A stretch of DNA of 25,019 nt from a virus, in the IMG/VR virus record IMGVR_UViG_3300044949_001034, positions 1-25,019 of that record; one strand, given 5' to 3'. Under the pieces are notes generated by a model. The model searched no databases, was not told where the DNA came from, and worked only from the letters and a program-made list of their open reading frames with translations. The translations under genes were made by a program, and so were the position numbers. Positions 16,981 through 25,019 of this stretch are shown piece after piece. Each line of letters begins with the position of its first letter. Positions within the stretch are counted from its first letter, which is position 1.

Positions 16981-18726
16981 ATGACTCTATCAAATACGGC
17001 AACTCCAAAATATTATAGTGAATTTCGTGATTCGGTTCTTCGCGGCGACATCCTTGTAAATCGTGAAGTCTCATTAGAGATGAATCGAATTGATGATTTA
17101 ATTCGCAACCCAAATATTTATTATGATGACCAAGCCGTTGAGGGGTTTGTTAAGTACTGCGAAAAAGAACTAACTTTAACAGACGGTAGCGATCTAATTC
17201 TTCTACCCTCATTTAAAGTTTGGGCCGAACAACTTCTTGGTTGGTATTACTTTGTTAAAAGAACCGTTTATAAACCAGGGAAAAACGGGGCTAAAGGTTC
17301 CTATGTAACAAAAGAAATTAAAAAGAGGCTGGTAACAAAACAGTATTTGATTGTTGCCCGAGGCTCAGCCAAATCGATGTATGCTATGTGTATACAGGCA
17401 TACTTCTTAAATGTCGACACTGCGACAACACATCAAATCACAACGGCGCCGACGATGAAACAAGCCGAAGAAGTGATGTCGCCATTCCGAACGGCAATAA
17501 CAAGAGCAAAAGGACCTCTATTTAAGTTTTTAACTGAAGGGTCCATACAAAACACTACTGGATCTAAAGCCAATAGGGTTAAACTCTGGCCGACAAAAAA
17601 GGGTATTGAAAACTTTTTAACTGGTTCGTTGCTTGAAATTCGACCGATGTCAATCAATAAACTTCAGGGTTTAAGACCTAAAGTTTCAACGATAGACGAA
17701 TGGTTGTCGGGAGACATTCGGGAAGATGTTGTCGGTGCAATTGAACAAGGCGCATCGAAGTTAGATGACTATTTGATTGTCGCTATAAGTTCAGAAGGAA
17801 CTGTAAGAAACGGTTCTGGCGACACAATCAAAATGGAACTTGCTAGCATTTTAAAAGGCGACTATGAGGCGCCGCACATCTCCATCTGGCATTATAAGTT
17901 GGATGACATATCAGAAGTTGCCGACCCGTCTAAATGGATAAAGGCAAATCCGAACATTGGATTAACCGTTACTTATGACGTTTATCATCTCGATGTCGAA
18001 AGAGCCGAAAAAGCTCCGGCGTCAAGAAATGATATTCTAGCTAAACGATTCGGAATACCTACCGAGGGTTTTACATACTTCTTCACATATGAAGAAACAA
18101 TGGTACACAGACCTAGAGATTTTTGGGGACTACCTTGTTCTTTGGGTCTCGATCTATCCCAAGGTGACGACTTCTGCGCTTTTACCTTCTTATTCCCTCT
18201 GGGTAACGGGTCTTTTGGTGTAAAGACTAGAAGTTATATAACAACTTTGACTTTGATGAAACTTCCTGGTGCCATGCGAGCAAAGTATGAACAATTTCTA
18301 TCTGAAGGAAGTTTACATGTTTTAGAGGGAACTATTTTAGATATGATGACTGTTTATGATGATTTAGATGCGTTTATAATACAGAATGGGTATGACGTAC
18401 GCTCGGTTGGATTCGATCCGTATAATGCGAAAGAATTTATAACTAGATGGGAAACAGAAAACGGCCCGTTTGGTATCGAAAAAGTTATACAAGGCGCAAA
18501 AACTGAGTCAGTTCCACTTGGAGAACTAAAAATACTAAGTGAAGAAAGAAAACTCATATTTGATCAAGATCTTATGAGTTTTGCTATGGGAAACGCAATA
18601 ACATTAGAAGACACTAATGGGAACAGAAAACTTCTAAAAAAAAGAGCGCAAGAAAAAATCGATAATGTTTCTGCTTTGATGGATGCTTACGTTGCCTATA
18701 AATCCAATAAAGATTCATTCGAGTAA
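16981..18726 (+). CDS. terL: Terminase large subunit, 581 aa
   Basis: The N-terminal ATPase has an atypical Walker A VARGSAKS (125-132, K131) and Walker B VSTIDEW (D239, E240). The RNase H-like nuclease domain has acidic residues D391 (LGLDLSQGDD), D479 (VGFDPYNAKEF) and D568 (SALMDAYVA). The 581-residue length and the motif order are those of HK97/Gram-positive-type terminases. The enzyme pumps DNA into the prohead and cuts concatemers, together with the TerS-like and HNH proteins. The ribosome binding site is weak (AAAAGG far upstream). Confidence 0.95.
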   Translation: MTLSNTATPKYYSEFRDSVLRGDILVNREVSLEMNRIDDLIRNPNIYYDDQAVEGFVKYCEKELTLTDGSDLILLPSFKVWAEQLLGWYYFVKRTVYKPGKNGAKGSYVTKEIKKRLVTKQYLIVARGSAKSMYAMCIQAYFLNVDTATTHQITTAPTMKQAEEVMSPFRTAITRAKGPLFKFLTEGSIQNTTGSKANRVKLWPTKKGIENFLTGSLLEIRPMSINKLQGLRPKVSTIDEWLSGDIREDVVGAIEQGASKLDDYLIVAISSEGTVRNGSGDTIKMELASILKGDYEAPHISIWHYKLDDISEVADPSKWIKANPNIGLTVTYDVYHLDVERAEKAPASRNDILAKRFGIPTEGFTYFFTYEETMVHRPRDFWGLPCSLGLDLSQGDDFCAFTFLFPLGNGSFGVKTRSYITTLTLMKLPGAMRAKYEQFLSEGSLHVLEGTILDMMTVYDDLDAFIIQNGYDVRSVGFDPYNAKEFITRWETENGPFGIEKVIQGAKTESVPLGELKILSEERKLIFDQDLMSFAMGNAITLEDTNGNRKLLKKRAQEKIDNVSALMDAYVAYKSNKDSFE

Positions 18727-18773
18727 TTTTTTTAATTATTTGCCGGATCTAAAAAGTAAAGAAGGGTAATATA

Positions 18774-18833
18774 ATGAAAAAAAAGTTTTTTATTATGGAG
18801 GTGAATCGGTTTGGCAATAATCCAAAAACTTAA
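18774..18833 (+). CDS. Possible 19-aa leader peptide overlapping the portal start
   Basis: ATG at 18774 follows GAAGGGTAATATA. It encodes MKKKFFIMEVNRFGNNPKT and ends at 18833, 23 nt inside the portal gene in a different frame. Its fourth and later codons contain the GGAGGTGA that serves the portal TTG start, so ribosomes reading it would uncover or occlude that site. It may tune portal synthesis; it could also be chance. Confidence 0.3.
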   Translation: MKKKFFIMEVNRFGNNPKT

Positions 18834-20043
18834 AAATAGTTGGAACGCGTTTAAAGCTTCGGAGAAAGACAACTTCCCAACTAGTTACACTTATGGCCCA
18901 AGCGCTAATCACGACCCGCAGCGACCAAGACTCACATATTATAACGAACGATCAATCGTTTCTTCAATCTATACCCGACTTGGCATGGATGTTGCCGGCG
19001 TTAAGATTCGACACGTAAAACTCGATGAGTTTGACCGTTATTCTGGAGATGTCAAAAGTTCTTTAAATATGTGCTTTCGATTGGAGCCAAATCTCGACCA
19101 AGGCCCAAGAGCATTCCAACAAGACATTGCTATGACGCTATTTGATAAAGGCGTTGCGGCAATTGTCCCAGTAGACATGGTTATGGATGCTAATAACTCT
19201 AACATAAGCGATATTTACACACTTAGAGTTGGCGAAATAGTTGAATGGTTTCCAAAACACGTTCGTGTTCGTTTGTATAATGAAGAAAAAGGTATTCGAC
19301 AAGATATTGTTTTAGAAAAAAAAGTTGTTGCTATTGTTCAAAATCCTTTATACAGCGTAATGAACGAACCGAGCTCGACATTACAAAGATTAACGCGAAA
19401 GTTACAACTTCTCGACGTTGTCGACGAACAGTCTAGCTCTGGGAAAATGGATATCATCATACAACTTCCCTACGTTATAAAGTCTGAAGCACGAAGAGCC
19501 GAAGCAGAGCGTCGTAGAAGCGAAATTGAGTTCCAACTTAAGGGTAGTCAGTATGGCATCGCCTATACCGATGGAACCGAAAAGATAACGCAGTTAAACC
19601 GACCAGCAGAAAACAATCTTTTGAAACAAGTTGAGTTCTTAACTGGAATGTTATACAGCCAACTTGGTATTACCGTAGAGGTTATGAATGGTACTGCCGA
19701 TGAAAAGACTATGACGAATTATTATAGTCGAACCATTGAACCCATTTTAGATTCAATAGTTGAAGCTATGCAAAAAACTTTTGTTGGGTTGTCCGGAACA
19801 AAAGATCAACAAAGTATAAAATACTTTAGAGATCCGTTTAAACTTGTTCCGATTTCCCAGATTGCTGAAATTGCAGATAAGTTCTCTAGAAACGAAATTC
19901 TAACACCTAATGAGGTTAGAAGTTTCATAGGTATGGCACCTTCTGCAGAGCCAAAAGCAAATCAACTTCAGAACAGCAACATGCCTAAGACCGAAACTAC
20001 AGACTCTCAGCAATTAACAGACGGAGCCAATAAAGGTCAATAA
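18811..20043 (+). CDS. Portal protein, HK97 family, 410 aa
   Basis: The start is a TTG at 18811, chosen for the strong GGAGGTGA 7 nt upstream. Conserved portal features include the N-terminal SIVSSIYTRLGMDVAGVKI, the DIYTLRVGEIVEWFPKHVRV barrel region and the LGITVEVMNGTADEKTMTNY segment. The C-terminal LTPNEVRSFIGMAPSAEPKA is typical of the family. Twelve copies form the ring at the capsid vertex through which DNA passes. At 410 aa it is of normal length. The rare TTG start with an overlapping leader peptide may hold its level low compared with the capsid protein. Confidence 0.92.
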   Translation: MAIIQKLKNSWNAFKASEKDNFPTSYTYGPSANHDPQRPRLTYYNERSIVSSIYTRLGMDVAGVKIRHVKLDEFDRYSGDVKSSLNMCFRLEPNLDQGPRAFQQDIAMTLFDKGVAAIVPVDMVMDANNSNISDIYTLRVGEIVEWFPKHVRVRLYNEEKGIRQDIVLEKKVVAIVQNPLYSVMNEPSSTLQRLTRKLQLLDVVDEQSSSGKMDIIIQLPYVIKSEARRAEAERRRSEIEFQLKGSQYGIAYTDGTEKITQLNRPAENNLLKQVEFLTGMLYSQLGITVEVMNGTADEKTMTNYYSRTIEPILDSIVEAMQKTFVGLSGTKDQQSIKYFRDPFKLVPISQIAEIADKFSRNEILTPNEVRSFIGMAPSAEPKANQLQNSNMPKTETTDSQQLTDGANKGQ

Positions 20044-20098
20044 TGTTTTTAAAAACCATTAATAATCAAACAGTTAAAAGTGAAAGGAAAACGTCAAA

Positions 20099-22129
20099 AT
20101 GAAACCAGATTTTACTGAACTTTTGGCAAAAGCAGACTTTAGTGGCTACGCAACAAAAGCCGGACTTAAGTGCACTGATGGTCGCGTGATAATGCAAGAC
20201 GCGTTTAAACATCAGGATGGTACGCAGGTCCCTCTTGTTTGGCAGCACGGTCATACCGATCCCGAAAATGTTTTGGGTCATGCCATTTTACAAAACCGAG
20301 AAGACGGCGTTTATGCCTATGGGTTCTTCAATCGAACCGCAAAGGCTACGCACCTTAAGGAAGCGGTCGACCACAAAGACATTAAACACATGTCGATATG
20401 GGCAAACGACTTAATTCAGCGGGCTAGCAACGTTCTTCATGGTGCAATTCGAGAGGTTAGTTTGGTTCTTTCCGGGGCTAATCCGGGAGCACTTATTGAG
20501 AACGTCTCAATTCGCCACTCTGACGGTGATGAAATCGCTCTCGAAGATGAAGCAATTATTTATACCGGGTTAGAATTATCACACGCAGCAGTAACTGTTG
20601 ATAGTACTACCAATAACAAGGAAAATGATGCCGATAATGAGGATCGGGTTGAAACTGTCCAGGATATATATGAATCCATGACAGATAAGCAGAAAGATGT
20701 TCTGCATTATATGCTTGGGGAGCTCATTGAAGCAAACAATTTAGACTCAACCTCTTCAGATAATACCGATAGTACCGATAATTCATCGGAAATGAAACAA
20801 GACAATTTAACAGATAACACTAATCCGGAAGGAAAAGAAGAAATGACTCGCAACGTCTTCGAAGGCAACAACAAAACCGACAGCAAAGTTCTGTCACACG
20901 CACAGCTCCAGGAAATTGTGGCTTCGGCTGTCAAGACTGGCTCGCTCCGAGATGCGGTTGATCAGTACGCCCTTCAGCACGGCATTACCGATATCGACAC
21001 GCTGTTCCCGGACGCTACTGCTGTCGATGCCGCCCCCGAGTGGCTAAAGCGTCGCACCGACTGGGTTGACCGTCTGCTCATGGCTACTCGAAAGAGCCCG
21101 TTCAGCCGCATTAAGACCCTCTACGCTGATATCACTATGGATGATGCTCGCGCAAAGGGTTACATTAAGGGCGACTTCAAGAAGGAAGAGTTCTTCAGCG
21201 TTGCAAAGCGTGTGACGACTCCCACCACCATCTATAAGAAGCAGAAGCTTGACCGCGACGACATGGTCGACATCACAGACTTCGATGTTGTTTCGTGGCT
21301 CAAGAGCGAGATGCGTCTGATGCTCGATGAGGAACTGGCTCGCGCCATTCTTATTGGCGATGGCCGCGACATTGCAAGTGATGAGAAGATCAATGAGGGT
21401 AACATTCGCCCGATTGCTAAGGATCATGAGCTTTACACGATCACACTCACCGCAAACGTCGACGATGCAAACTCGAGCGCAATGGAGGTCATTGACCTGA
21501 TCATCTCTAACCGGTGGCGGTATAAGGGTACTGGTCAGCCGACCCTCTTCACCACGGAGACCCAGATTGCTCGTTTCATGCTCCTCAAGGACACCACTGG
21601 CCGTCGCATCTACAAGTCATTGGCCGAAATTGCAGCAGACCTTCGTGTCGCTGAGATTATCCCGGTCGAGGTCATGGAAGATGAGCCAAACATCATCGGT
21701 ATCCTTGTGAACCCCGTCGACTACGTCGTCGGCGCCGACAAGGGCGGTCAGGTCAGCATGTTTGACGACTTCGACATCGACTACAACCAGCAGAAGTACC
21801 TCATCGAAACCCGCGTTTGCGGTGCTTTGGTGAAGCTTAAGTCTGCAATGGTTATCCGTAAGACGGCGTCTACGAACGTTCTGGTTACGCCGAACATGCC
21901 CACATTCAACCACGTCACTGGTGTTCTTTCGATCACCAACCAGACTGGCGTTGTTTACACGCGCACAAACCTCAATGGCTCGAACCCGACCGTTGTCAAC
22001 GCTGCTGGTTCGCCATACGCTGCCATCGCAGCCGGCGCTTCTATTGTGGTCACCGCAACTCCCGCCGCAGGTTACTACTTCTCGAGCAGCGACGACGACA
22101 GCTGGACGTTCACTCGCGACCAGGCCTGA
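20099..22129 (+). CDS. Fused prohead protease and HK97-type major capsid protein, 676 aa
   Basis: Residues 1-140 are an S78-type prohead protease (VPLVWQHGH with H50, HMSIW with S99, REVSLVLSGANPGA from 119). An acidic, Ser/Asn-rich helical linker (about 170-245) may serve as scaffold. From residue 249 the sequence is an HK97-fold capsid protein (WLKRRTDWVDRLL, SRIKTLYADIT, LDEELARAILIGDGRD, SMFDDFDIDYNQQ). Residues 600-676 form a beta-rich domain also present on the tail-tube protein. Codon use turns GC-rich at about 20845. An internal ribosome binding site and ATG at 20843 could make capsid protein independently. Confidence 0.92.
   Translation: MKPDFTELLAKADFSGYATKAGLKCTDGRVIMQDAFKHQDGTQVPLVWQHGHTDPENVLGHAILQNREDGVYAYGFFNRTAKATHLKEAVDHKDIKHMSIWANDLIQRASNVLHGAIREVSLVLSGANPGALIENVSIRHSDGDEIALEDEAIIYTGLELSHAAVTVDSTTNNKENDADNEDRVETVQDIYESMTDKQKDVLHYMLGELIEANNLDSTSSDNTDSTDNSSEMKQDNLTDNTNPEGKEEMTRNVFEGNNKTDSKVLSHAQLQEIVASAVKTGSLRDAVDQYALQHGITDIDTLFPDATAVDAAPEWLKRRTDWVDRLLMATRKSPFSRIKTLYADITMDDARAKGYIKGDFKKEEFFSVAKRVTTPTTIYKKQKLDRDDMVDITDFDVVSWLKSEMRLMLDEELARAILIGDGRDIASDEKINEGNIRPIAKDHELYTITLTANVDDANSSAMEVIDLIISNRWRYKGTGQPTLFTTETQIARFMLLKDTTGRRIYKSLAEIAADLRVAEIIPVEVMEDEPNIIGILVNPVDYVVGADKGGQVSMFDDFDIDYNQQKYLIETRVCGALVKLKSAMVIRKTASTNVLVTPNMPTFNHVTGVLSITNQTGVVYTRTNLNGSNPTVVNAAGSPYAAIAAGASIVVTATPAAGYYFSSSDDDSWTFTRDQA
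20829..20845 (+). promoter_or_regulatory. Internal ribosome binding site and start for the capsid part
   Basis: GAAGGAAAAGAAGAA lies directly before an in-frame ATG at 20843 (residue 249, MTRNVFEGNN). This point coincides with the change in codon usage and the predicted N-terminus of the capsid portion. Initiation here would yield a 428-residue capsid protein without the protease. Confidence 0.55.
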
Positions 22130-22147
22130 TAATATAAAGGGGTTTTT

Positions 22148-22477
22148 ATGGCACGATTTTACGGTGAAGTCGGGTATGGTTCGACTGTTCAAACTCCAGC
22201 CAACTCTGGAATTTGGAAAGACACAATAACCGAGCGTCAGTACTATGGCGATATAATTAGGAACATTAGGAGACTCGAAGACGGGGAAGGTCTAAACAAT
22301 GACATAACCCTTGGGAATTCTATAAGTGTTCTTGCCGATGAATATGCCAATAACAACTTCTTTGATATCAAGTATGTAAGATTGGCGGGGACTCTCTGGA
22401 CTGTTACATCAGTCGAGGTTAAGAGTCCCCGCTTAATCTTAAGCTTAGGGAGTGTTTACAATGGCCCAACGGCTTGA
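22148..22477 (+). CDS. Head-closure-type protein, 109 aa
   Basis: ATG at 22148 follows AAAGGGG. The sequence opens MARFYGEVGYGSTVQTPANS and continues with ERQYYGDIIRNIRRLEDGEG, LGNSISVLADEYANNNFFDI and a C-terminal SVEVKSPRLILSLGSVYNGP. It matches a conserved siphovirus family placed between capsid and tail genes (DUF7253-like), thought to form the head-tail interface. The length is typical. It overlaps the next gene by 17 nt. Confidence 0.8.
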   Translation: MARFYGEVGYGSTVQTPANSGIWKDTITERQYYGDIIRNIRRLEDGEGLNNDITLGNSISVLADEYANNNFFDIKYVRLAGTLWTVTSVEVKSPRLILSLGSVYNGPTA

Positions 22478-22766
22478 TCTACAAGCTACTCTTGTTAATC
22501 TTCTTGGTTCTGGAAACGTCTACTTTCAACCACCTCCTAGTTTAAAAATGCAATATCCATGCATCGTCTACAATCGAGAGGATGCTATTACTGATTTTGC
22601 AGGTAATAAACCGTATAGTTATCGAAAACAGTATTTGGTTACGGTTATCGACTCAAACCCAGATAGTTTGATTCCAGATAAAGTAGCAGCTTTACCGCTT
22701 TGTGTCTTTGACAGATTTTATACGGCCAACAATCTAAATCACGATGTTTACAAAATTTTCTTCTGA
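22461..22766 (+). CDS. Tail terminator/completion-type protein, 101 aa
   Basis: ATG at 22461 follows AGGGAGTG within the previous gene; a further in-frame start at 22452 is less favoured. The opening DLQATLVNLLGSGNVYFQPP, the core MQYPCIVYNREDA and the RKQYLVTVIDSNPDS strand fit the small alpha/beta proteins that cap the tail tube beneath the head. The gene order (head closure, this gene, tail tube) supports that. The sequence itself is not decisive. Confidence 0.75.
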   Translation: MAQRLDLQATLVNLLGSGNVYFQPPPSLKMQYPCIVYNREDAITDFAGNKPYSYRKQYLVTVIDSNPDSLIPDKVAALPLCVFDRFYTANNLNHDVYKIFF

Positions 22767-22778
22767 AAGGAAATCAAA

Positions 22779-23669
22779 ATGGCAGTTCTTTCTTGGGACC
22801 AGACTGGTCAGCGATTCTATGAAACCGGTGTAGATCGCGCAGTTCTTTACATTCCGGATGCCGGTGGCGTCTATACAAACGGTGTTGCTTGGAATGGTAT
22901 CACCGCAATTACCGAGTCGCCTGGTGGCGCAGAGACAAACCCGATGTTTGCCGACAACATCAAGTATCTTAACCTCTTCTCGCTTGAAGAGTATGCTATG
23001 ACGCTTGAGGCTTACACGTTCCCCGACCAGTTTGCTCAGTTTGATGGTACGTGGATTGCCTCGCAGGGCGTCTATGTCGGCCAGCAGAACCGAACTCCGT
23101 TTGGTTTGTCGTATCGTACCCGTCTGGGTAACGATCTTTTAAGCGACGACTTCGGGTATAAGCTCCATCTCGTTTACAACTGCTTAGCAAGCCCTTCTGA
23201 GCGAGCCTATAGCACAGTTAACGACTCTCCGGAAGCAATTACCTTTAGTTGGGAAATCGCAACAACTCCTGTTCCGGTTACCGGCAGGAAAGCAACGTCG
23301 ATTATTACAATCGACACAACTAAGGTCATGTCCGCAAACCTCACTGCGCTTACAAACGCTCTTTGGGGTACCGGTGGTACGGATCCTCGTCTTCCGTTCC
23401 CGGATGAAGTGATTGCGATGTTTGCTGGCAGCCTTACCACAGTCACGACTACTGCTCCCACTTTCGTTTCGACAACTGGCGTCATTACGATTCCGACCAT
23501 TACTGGTGTTCGTTACCGTCGTGCCGATACCGGCGCAACCGTAACTGGTACAGTCACGATTTCGGGTGGCGCAGGTGCGTACTTGACTATCACAGCGGAA
23601 CCGACAAACGGTACGTACATTTTCTCAGCACAGAGTGATGACGACTGGACATTCGTCCGTACAGCCTGA
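22779..23669 (+). CDS. Major tail (tube) protein with added C-terminal beta domain, 296 aa
   Basis: ATG at 22779 follows AAAGGAAATCAAA. Residues 1-220 have tail-tube features (WDQTGQRFYETGVDRAVLY, WNGITAITESPGGAE, YAMTLEAYTFPDQFAQFDG, LVYNCLASPSERAY, SWEIATTPVPVTG). Residues 226-296 form a short beta domain ending YIFSAQSDDDWTFVR, closely resembling the end of the capsid protein (YYFSSSDDDSWTFTR). Codons are GC-rich, as expected for a very abundant product. A large hairpin follows the gene at once. Confidence 0.9.
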   Translation: MAVLSWDQTGQRFYETGVDRAVLYIPDAGGVYTNGVAWNGITAITESPGGAETNPMFADNIKYLNLFSLEEYAMTLEAYTFPDQFAQFDGTWIASQGVYVGQQNRTPFGLSYRTRLGNDLLSDDFGYKLHLVYNCLASPSERAYSTVNDSPEAITFSWEIATTPVPVTGRKATSIITIDTTKVMSANLTALTNALWGTGGTDPRLPFPDEVIAMFAGSLTTVTTTAPTFVSTTGVITIPTITGVRYRRADTGATVTGTVTISGGAGAYLTITAEPTNGTYIFSAQSDDDWTFVRTA

Positions 23670-23672
23670 TGT

Positions 23673-23741
23673 ATTCTGGAACAAAGTTTGAAGGGGATTA
23701 AAAGTTTAAAGCTTCAATCCCCTTCAAACTAGTTCTAGAAT
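23673..23741 (+). terminator. Long hairpin after the tail-tube gene
   Basis: AGTTTGAAGGGGATT at 23685-23699 pairs perfectly with 23716-23730. Outside a small bulge, ATTCTGGAAC at 23673-23682 pairs with GTTCTAGAAT at 23732-23741 with one G-U. The 25-bp stem starts 3 nt after the stop codon. A run of eight T residues lies about 15 nt after it. It may end most transcripts after the tail-tube gene or protect the 3' end of the abundant message. No similar hairpin follows the capsid gene. Confidence 0.75.
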
Positions 23742-23798
23742 AACTATATATGTTTATTTTTTTTGTTAAAAGTTAACTTTATAAATTAGGAGAATAGA

Positions 23799-24227
23799 AT
23801 GTCTAAAGGAAACACCTTTGAAAACGATTTTGTTAAATTGATATTCAACGGAACTGCAATTCCAAACATTGCCGATAATGCCTCTACTTCACCATTGACT
23901 AATTTGTTTTTAAGTCTGCATACAGGAGATGTTGGTGAAGCCGGTGATCAAACAACTAGTGAAGCAAATTACACTGGGTATGCAAGAGTTGCTGTTTCTC
24001 GAAACTCTACCGGCTTTAGCATTACAAATAACACAGTCACATTAGTTTCGAATACAGAGTTTCCTGCTTGTACTGGTGGTTCTAGTACAATTACTCATTT
24101 TGCTATTGGCACAGCATCAACAGGAACAGGTAAAGTTTTATACAAAGGTTCGGTGTCACCAACTATTACAGTAACAAATGGCGTGACTCCAAGAATCAAC
24201 AGCGGCACAATTGTGACGGAAGACTGA
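23799..24227 (+). CDS. Virion-associated beta-rich protein, 142 aa
   Basis: ATG at 23799 follows TTAGGAGAATAGA. The opening SKGNTFENDFVKLIFNGTAI, then LTNLFLSLHTGDVGEAGDQT, TSEANYTGYARVAV and the closing TPRINSGTIVTED match a widespread phage structural family found near tail genes in actinobacteriophages. It is Thr/Ser/Gly-rich and predicted to be nearly all beta. It is probably a tail or baseplate accessory protein; the precise place in the virion is not known to me. Confidence 0.75.
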   Translation: MSKGNTFENDFVKLIFNGTAIPNIADNASTSPLTNLFLSLHTGDVGEAGDQTTSEANYTGYARVAVSRNSTGFSITNNTVTLVSNTEFPACTGGSSTITHFAIGTASTGTGKVLYKGSVSPTITVTNGVTPRINSGTIVTED

Positions 24228-24231
24228 TTTT

Positions 24232-24660
24232 ATGTCAGATAACGTCATATTGCCAGGTAATGGAACTTCTGTTGCTGCTGATAACATCGCTGGTGTTCTT
24301 TACCAAAGAATAAAACCAACTTTCGGTGATGACGGCAGTGCAATAGACGTTTCAAATAAAAATCCACTTCCAACCGAGTCGGCAACAACAGTTAACCTTC
24401 TAGTAATGTTAAACCGACTTGTGAAACTTCTAGAGTCAAATGCCGTCGTTGACTCAGCGCAAAGGCAAAGAATAACAATTGATGCGGGCACATTGCCCGC
24501 GGTTACTACAGTCAGTACAGTTACTACTGTTACGACGGTTTCGACTGTTACTACAGCAAACAACCTTGTTGCTGTAGCAGGTATGGATCGTGAACAATAT
24601 ATAAATATAGCCAAGCAAACTTACGCAAATTCTATCCGTCAAAATCTCATTTTTACGTAG
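24232..24660 (+). CDS. Virion-associated protein with Thr/Val repeats, 142 aa
   Basis: ATG at 24232 lies 4 nt after the upstream stop, with only a weak GGAAG. The N-terminal half (ILPGNGTSVAADNIAGVLYQ, VSNKNPLPTE) and the helix LVMLNRLVKLLESNAVVDSA resemble phage structural proteins encoded beside tail genes. Residues about 90-107 are a low-complexity run of TTVSTV-type units, likely an extended beta linker, followed by a C-terminal helix (REQYINIAKQTYANS). The repeat units in the DNA (24500-24560) could expand or contract by slippage. Confidence 0.75.
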   Translation: MSDNVILPGNGTSVAADNIAGVLYQRIKPTFGDDGSAIDVSNKNPLPTESATTVNLLVMLNRLVKLLESNAVVDSAQRQRITIDAGTLPAVTTVSTVTTVTTVSTVTTANNLVAVAGMDREQYINIAKQTYANSIRQNLIFT

Positions 24661-24669
24661 GAGAAATTA

Positions 24670-25019
24670 ATGCCAGCTTTAAGTTCCAACAACCTTACAA
24701 AACAAGTCGATCTTCCAACTTGGGAATGGACTCGTTTCGCCCCTGCTGTTTCTTCAGCGGTGTCATCCACTTGCTCGGCAGACAACCCTGACTTCTTGCA
24801 GACCGAACACGGTCGATACCTCTACTACCTGATCTCTGCTACACAGTTCGTCAGGTACGACACGTGGACGGACATGTACCAGCAGTTGTCGTCGCCGCCA
24901 GTGTCACCTTTCAACGTGTCAGCAATGAAACTCGCTGGTGCATACGGCCCAGAGGGGAAGGTGATTGCTGCCACCAGCACGACGCTAACCTTGCCCTCCA
25001 TTTCGATGGAAGCAATGCG
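24670..25019 (+). CDS. Structural protein, 5' part only (at least 116 aa)
   Basis: ATG at 24670 follows GTAGGAGAAATTA. The frame stays open to the window edge, so the C-terminus is missing. The sequence (MPALSSNNLTKQVDLPTWEW... then YLYYLISATQFVRYDTWTDM, LAGAYGPEGKVIAATSTTLT) resembles actinophage tail-region structural proteins, but I cannot assign it more closely. Codons become GC-rich after about residue 35, as in the capsid and tail-tube genes, which suggests an abundant virion component. Confidence 0.75.
   Translation, partial: MPALSSNNLTKQVDLPTWEWTRFAPAVSSAVSSTCSADNPDFLQTEHGRYLYYLISATQFVRYDTWTDMYQQLSSPPVSPFNVSAMKLAGAYGPEGKVIAATSTTLTLPSISMEAM

Noticed and set aside
21617-22192. A 191-codon open frame on the minus strand opposite the capsid gene
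   Set aside because: It is a by-product of the capsid gene's GC-rich codons; composition is rich in Val/Arg/Asp repeats with no sensible fold, and no start signal is visible.

Overview
This window is part of an AT-rich double-stranded DNA bacteriophage genome, most likely a tailed siphovirus-type phage of an actinobacterial host. Every supported gene is on the + strand, and most start with an AAGGAG-type ribosome binding site and overlap or abut the next gene. The virion genes are HK97-type: terminase, portal, protease plus capsid, tail tube. A WhiB-like four-cysteine regulator beside the packaging genes points to Actinobacteria, because that family is essentially restricted to them and their phages. 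No integrase or repressor was recognised, so nothing here indicates a temperate lifestyle.

Layout. (1) 1-5310: an accessory block of about twenty small genes, many with CxxC zinc-binding pairs. It also holds a tRNA-Leu(UAA), a Pyr_excise-type protein and a secreted lytic transglycosylase. (2) 5349-7394, with an outlier at 2093-2368: an array of monocistronic cassettes. Each has a near-identical compact promoter (ATACA, exactly 5 nt, TATAAT, usually AGGAATC), a strong ribosome binding site, one gene of 40-85 codons, and a near-identical hairpin terminator whose stem shows compensatory base changes. Six of the eight cassette genes encode small membrane proteins. (3) 7414-10787: a small gene, an SF2/SNF2-type helicase, a gene-poor AT-rich stretch with a 158-bp imperfect inverted repeat (possible origin or control region), a degenerate NUMOD4/HNH-like gene, then a ninth copy of the promoter leading into two PD-(D/E)XK nucleases. 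(4) 10784-13453: an 889-residue protein with the GADFDGD catalytic signature of double-psi beta-barrel RNA polymerases, plus helix-turn-helix segments at both ends. (5) 13490-16964: packaging and lysis region with duplicated GC-rich cos-like repeats, an M15-type endolysin, WhiB-like protein, a likely small terminase, HNH nuclease and head-tail connector. (6) 16981-25019: large terminase, portal, protease-capsid fusion, head closure, tail completion, tail tube and other virion proteins, running off the right edge.

How it may work together. The most notable possibility is a phage transcription module: a single-chain RNA polymerase-like protein, encoded downstream of one copy of an unusual promoter that is reused in front of eight strongly expressed small genes, each insulated by its own terminator. 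The link between polymerase and promoters is inference. The TATAAT core could equally be read by the host sigma factor, possibly with a phage cofactor. The capsid and tail-tube proteins end in the same short beta-rich domain, suggesting that one surface decoration is carried on both head and tail.
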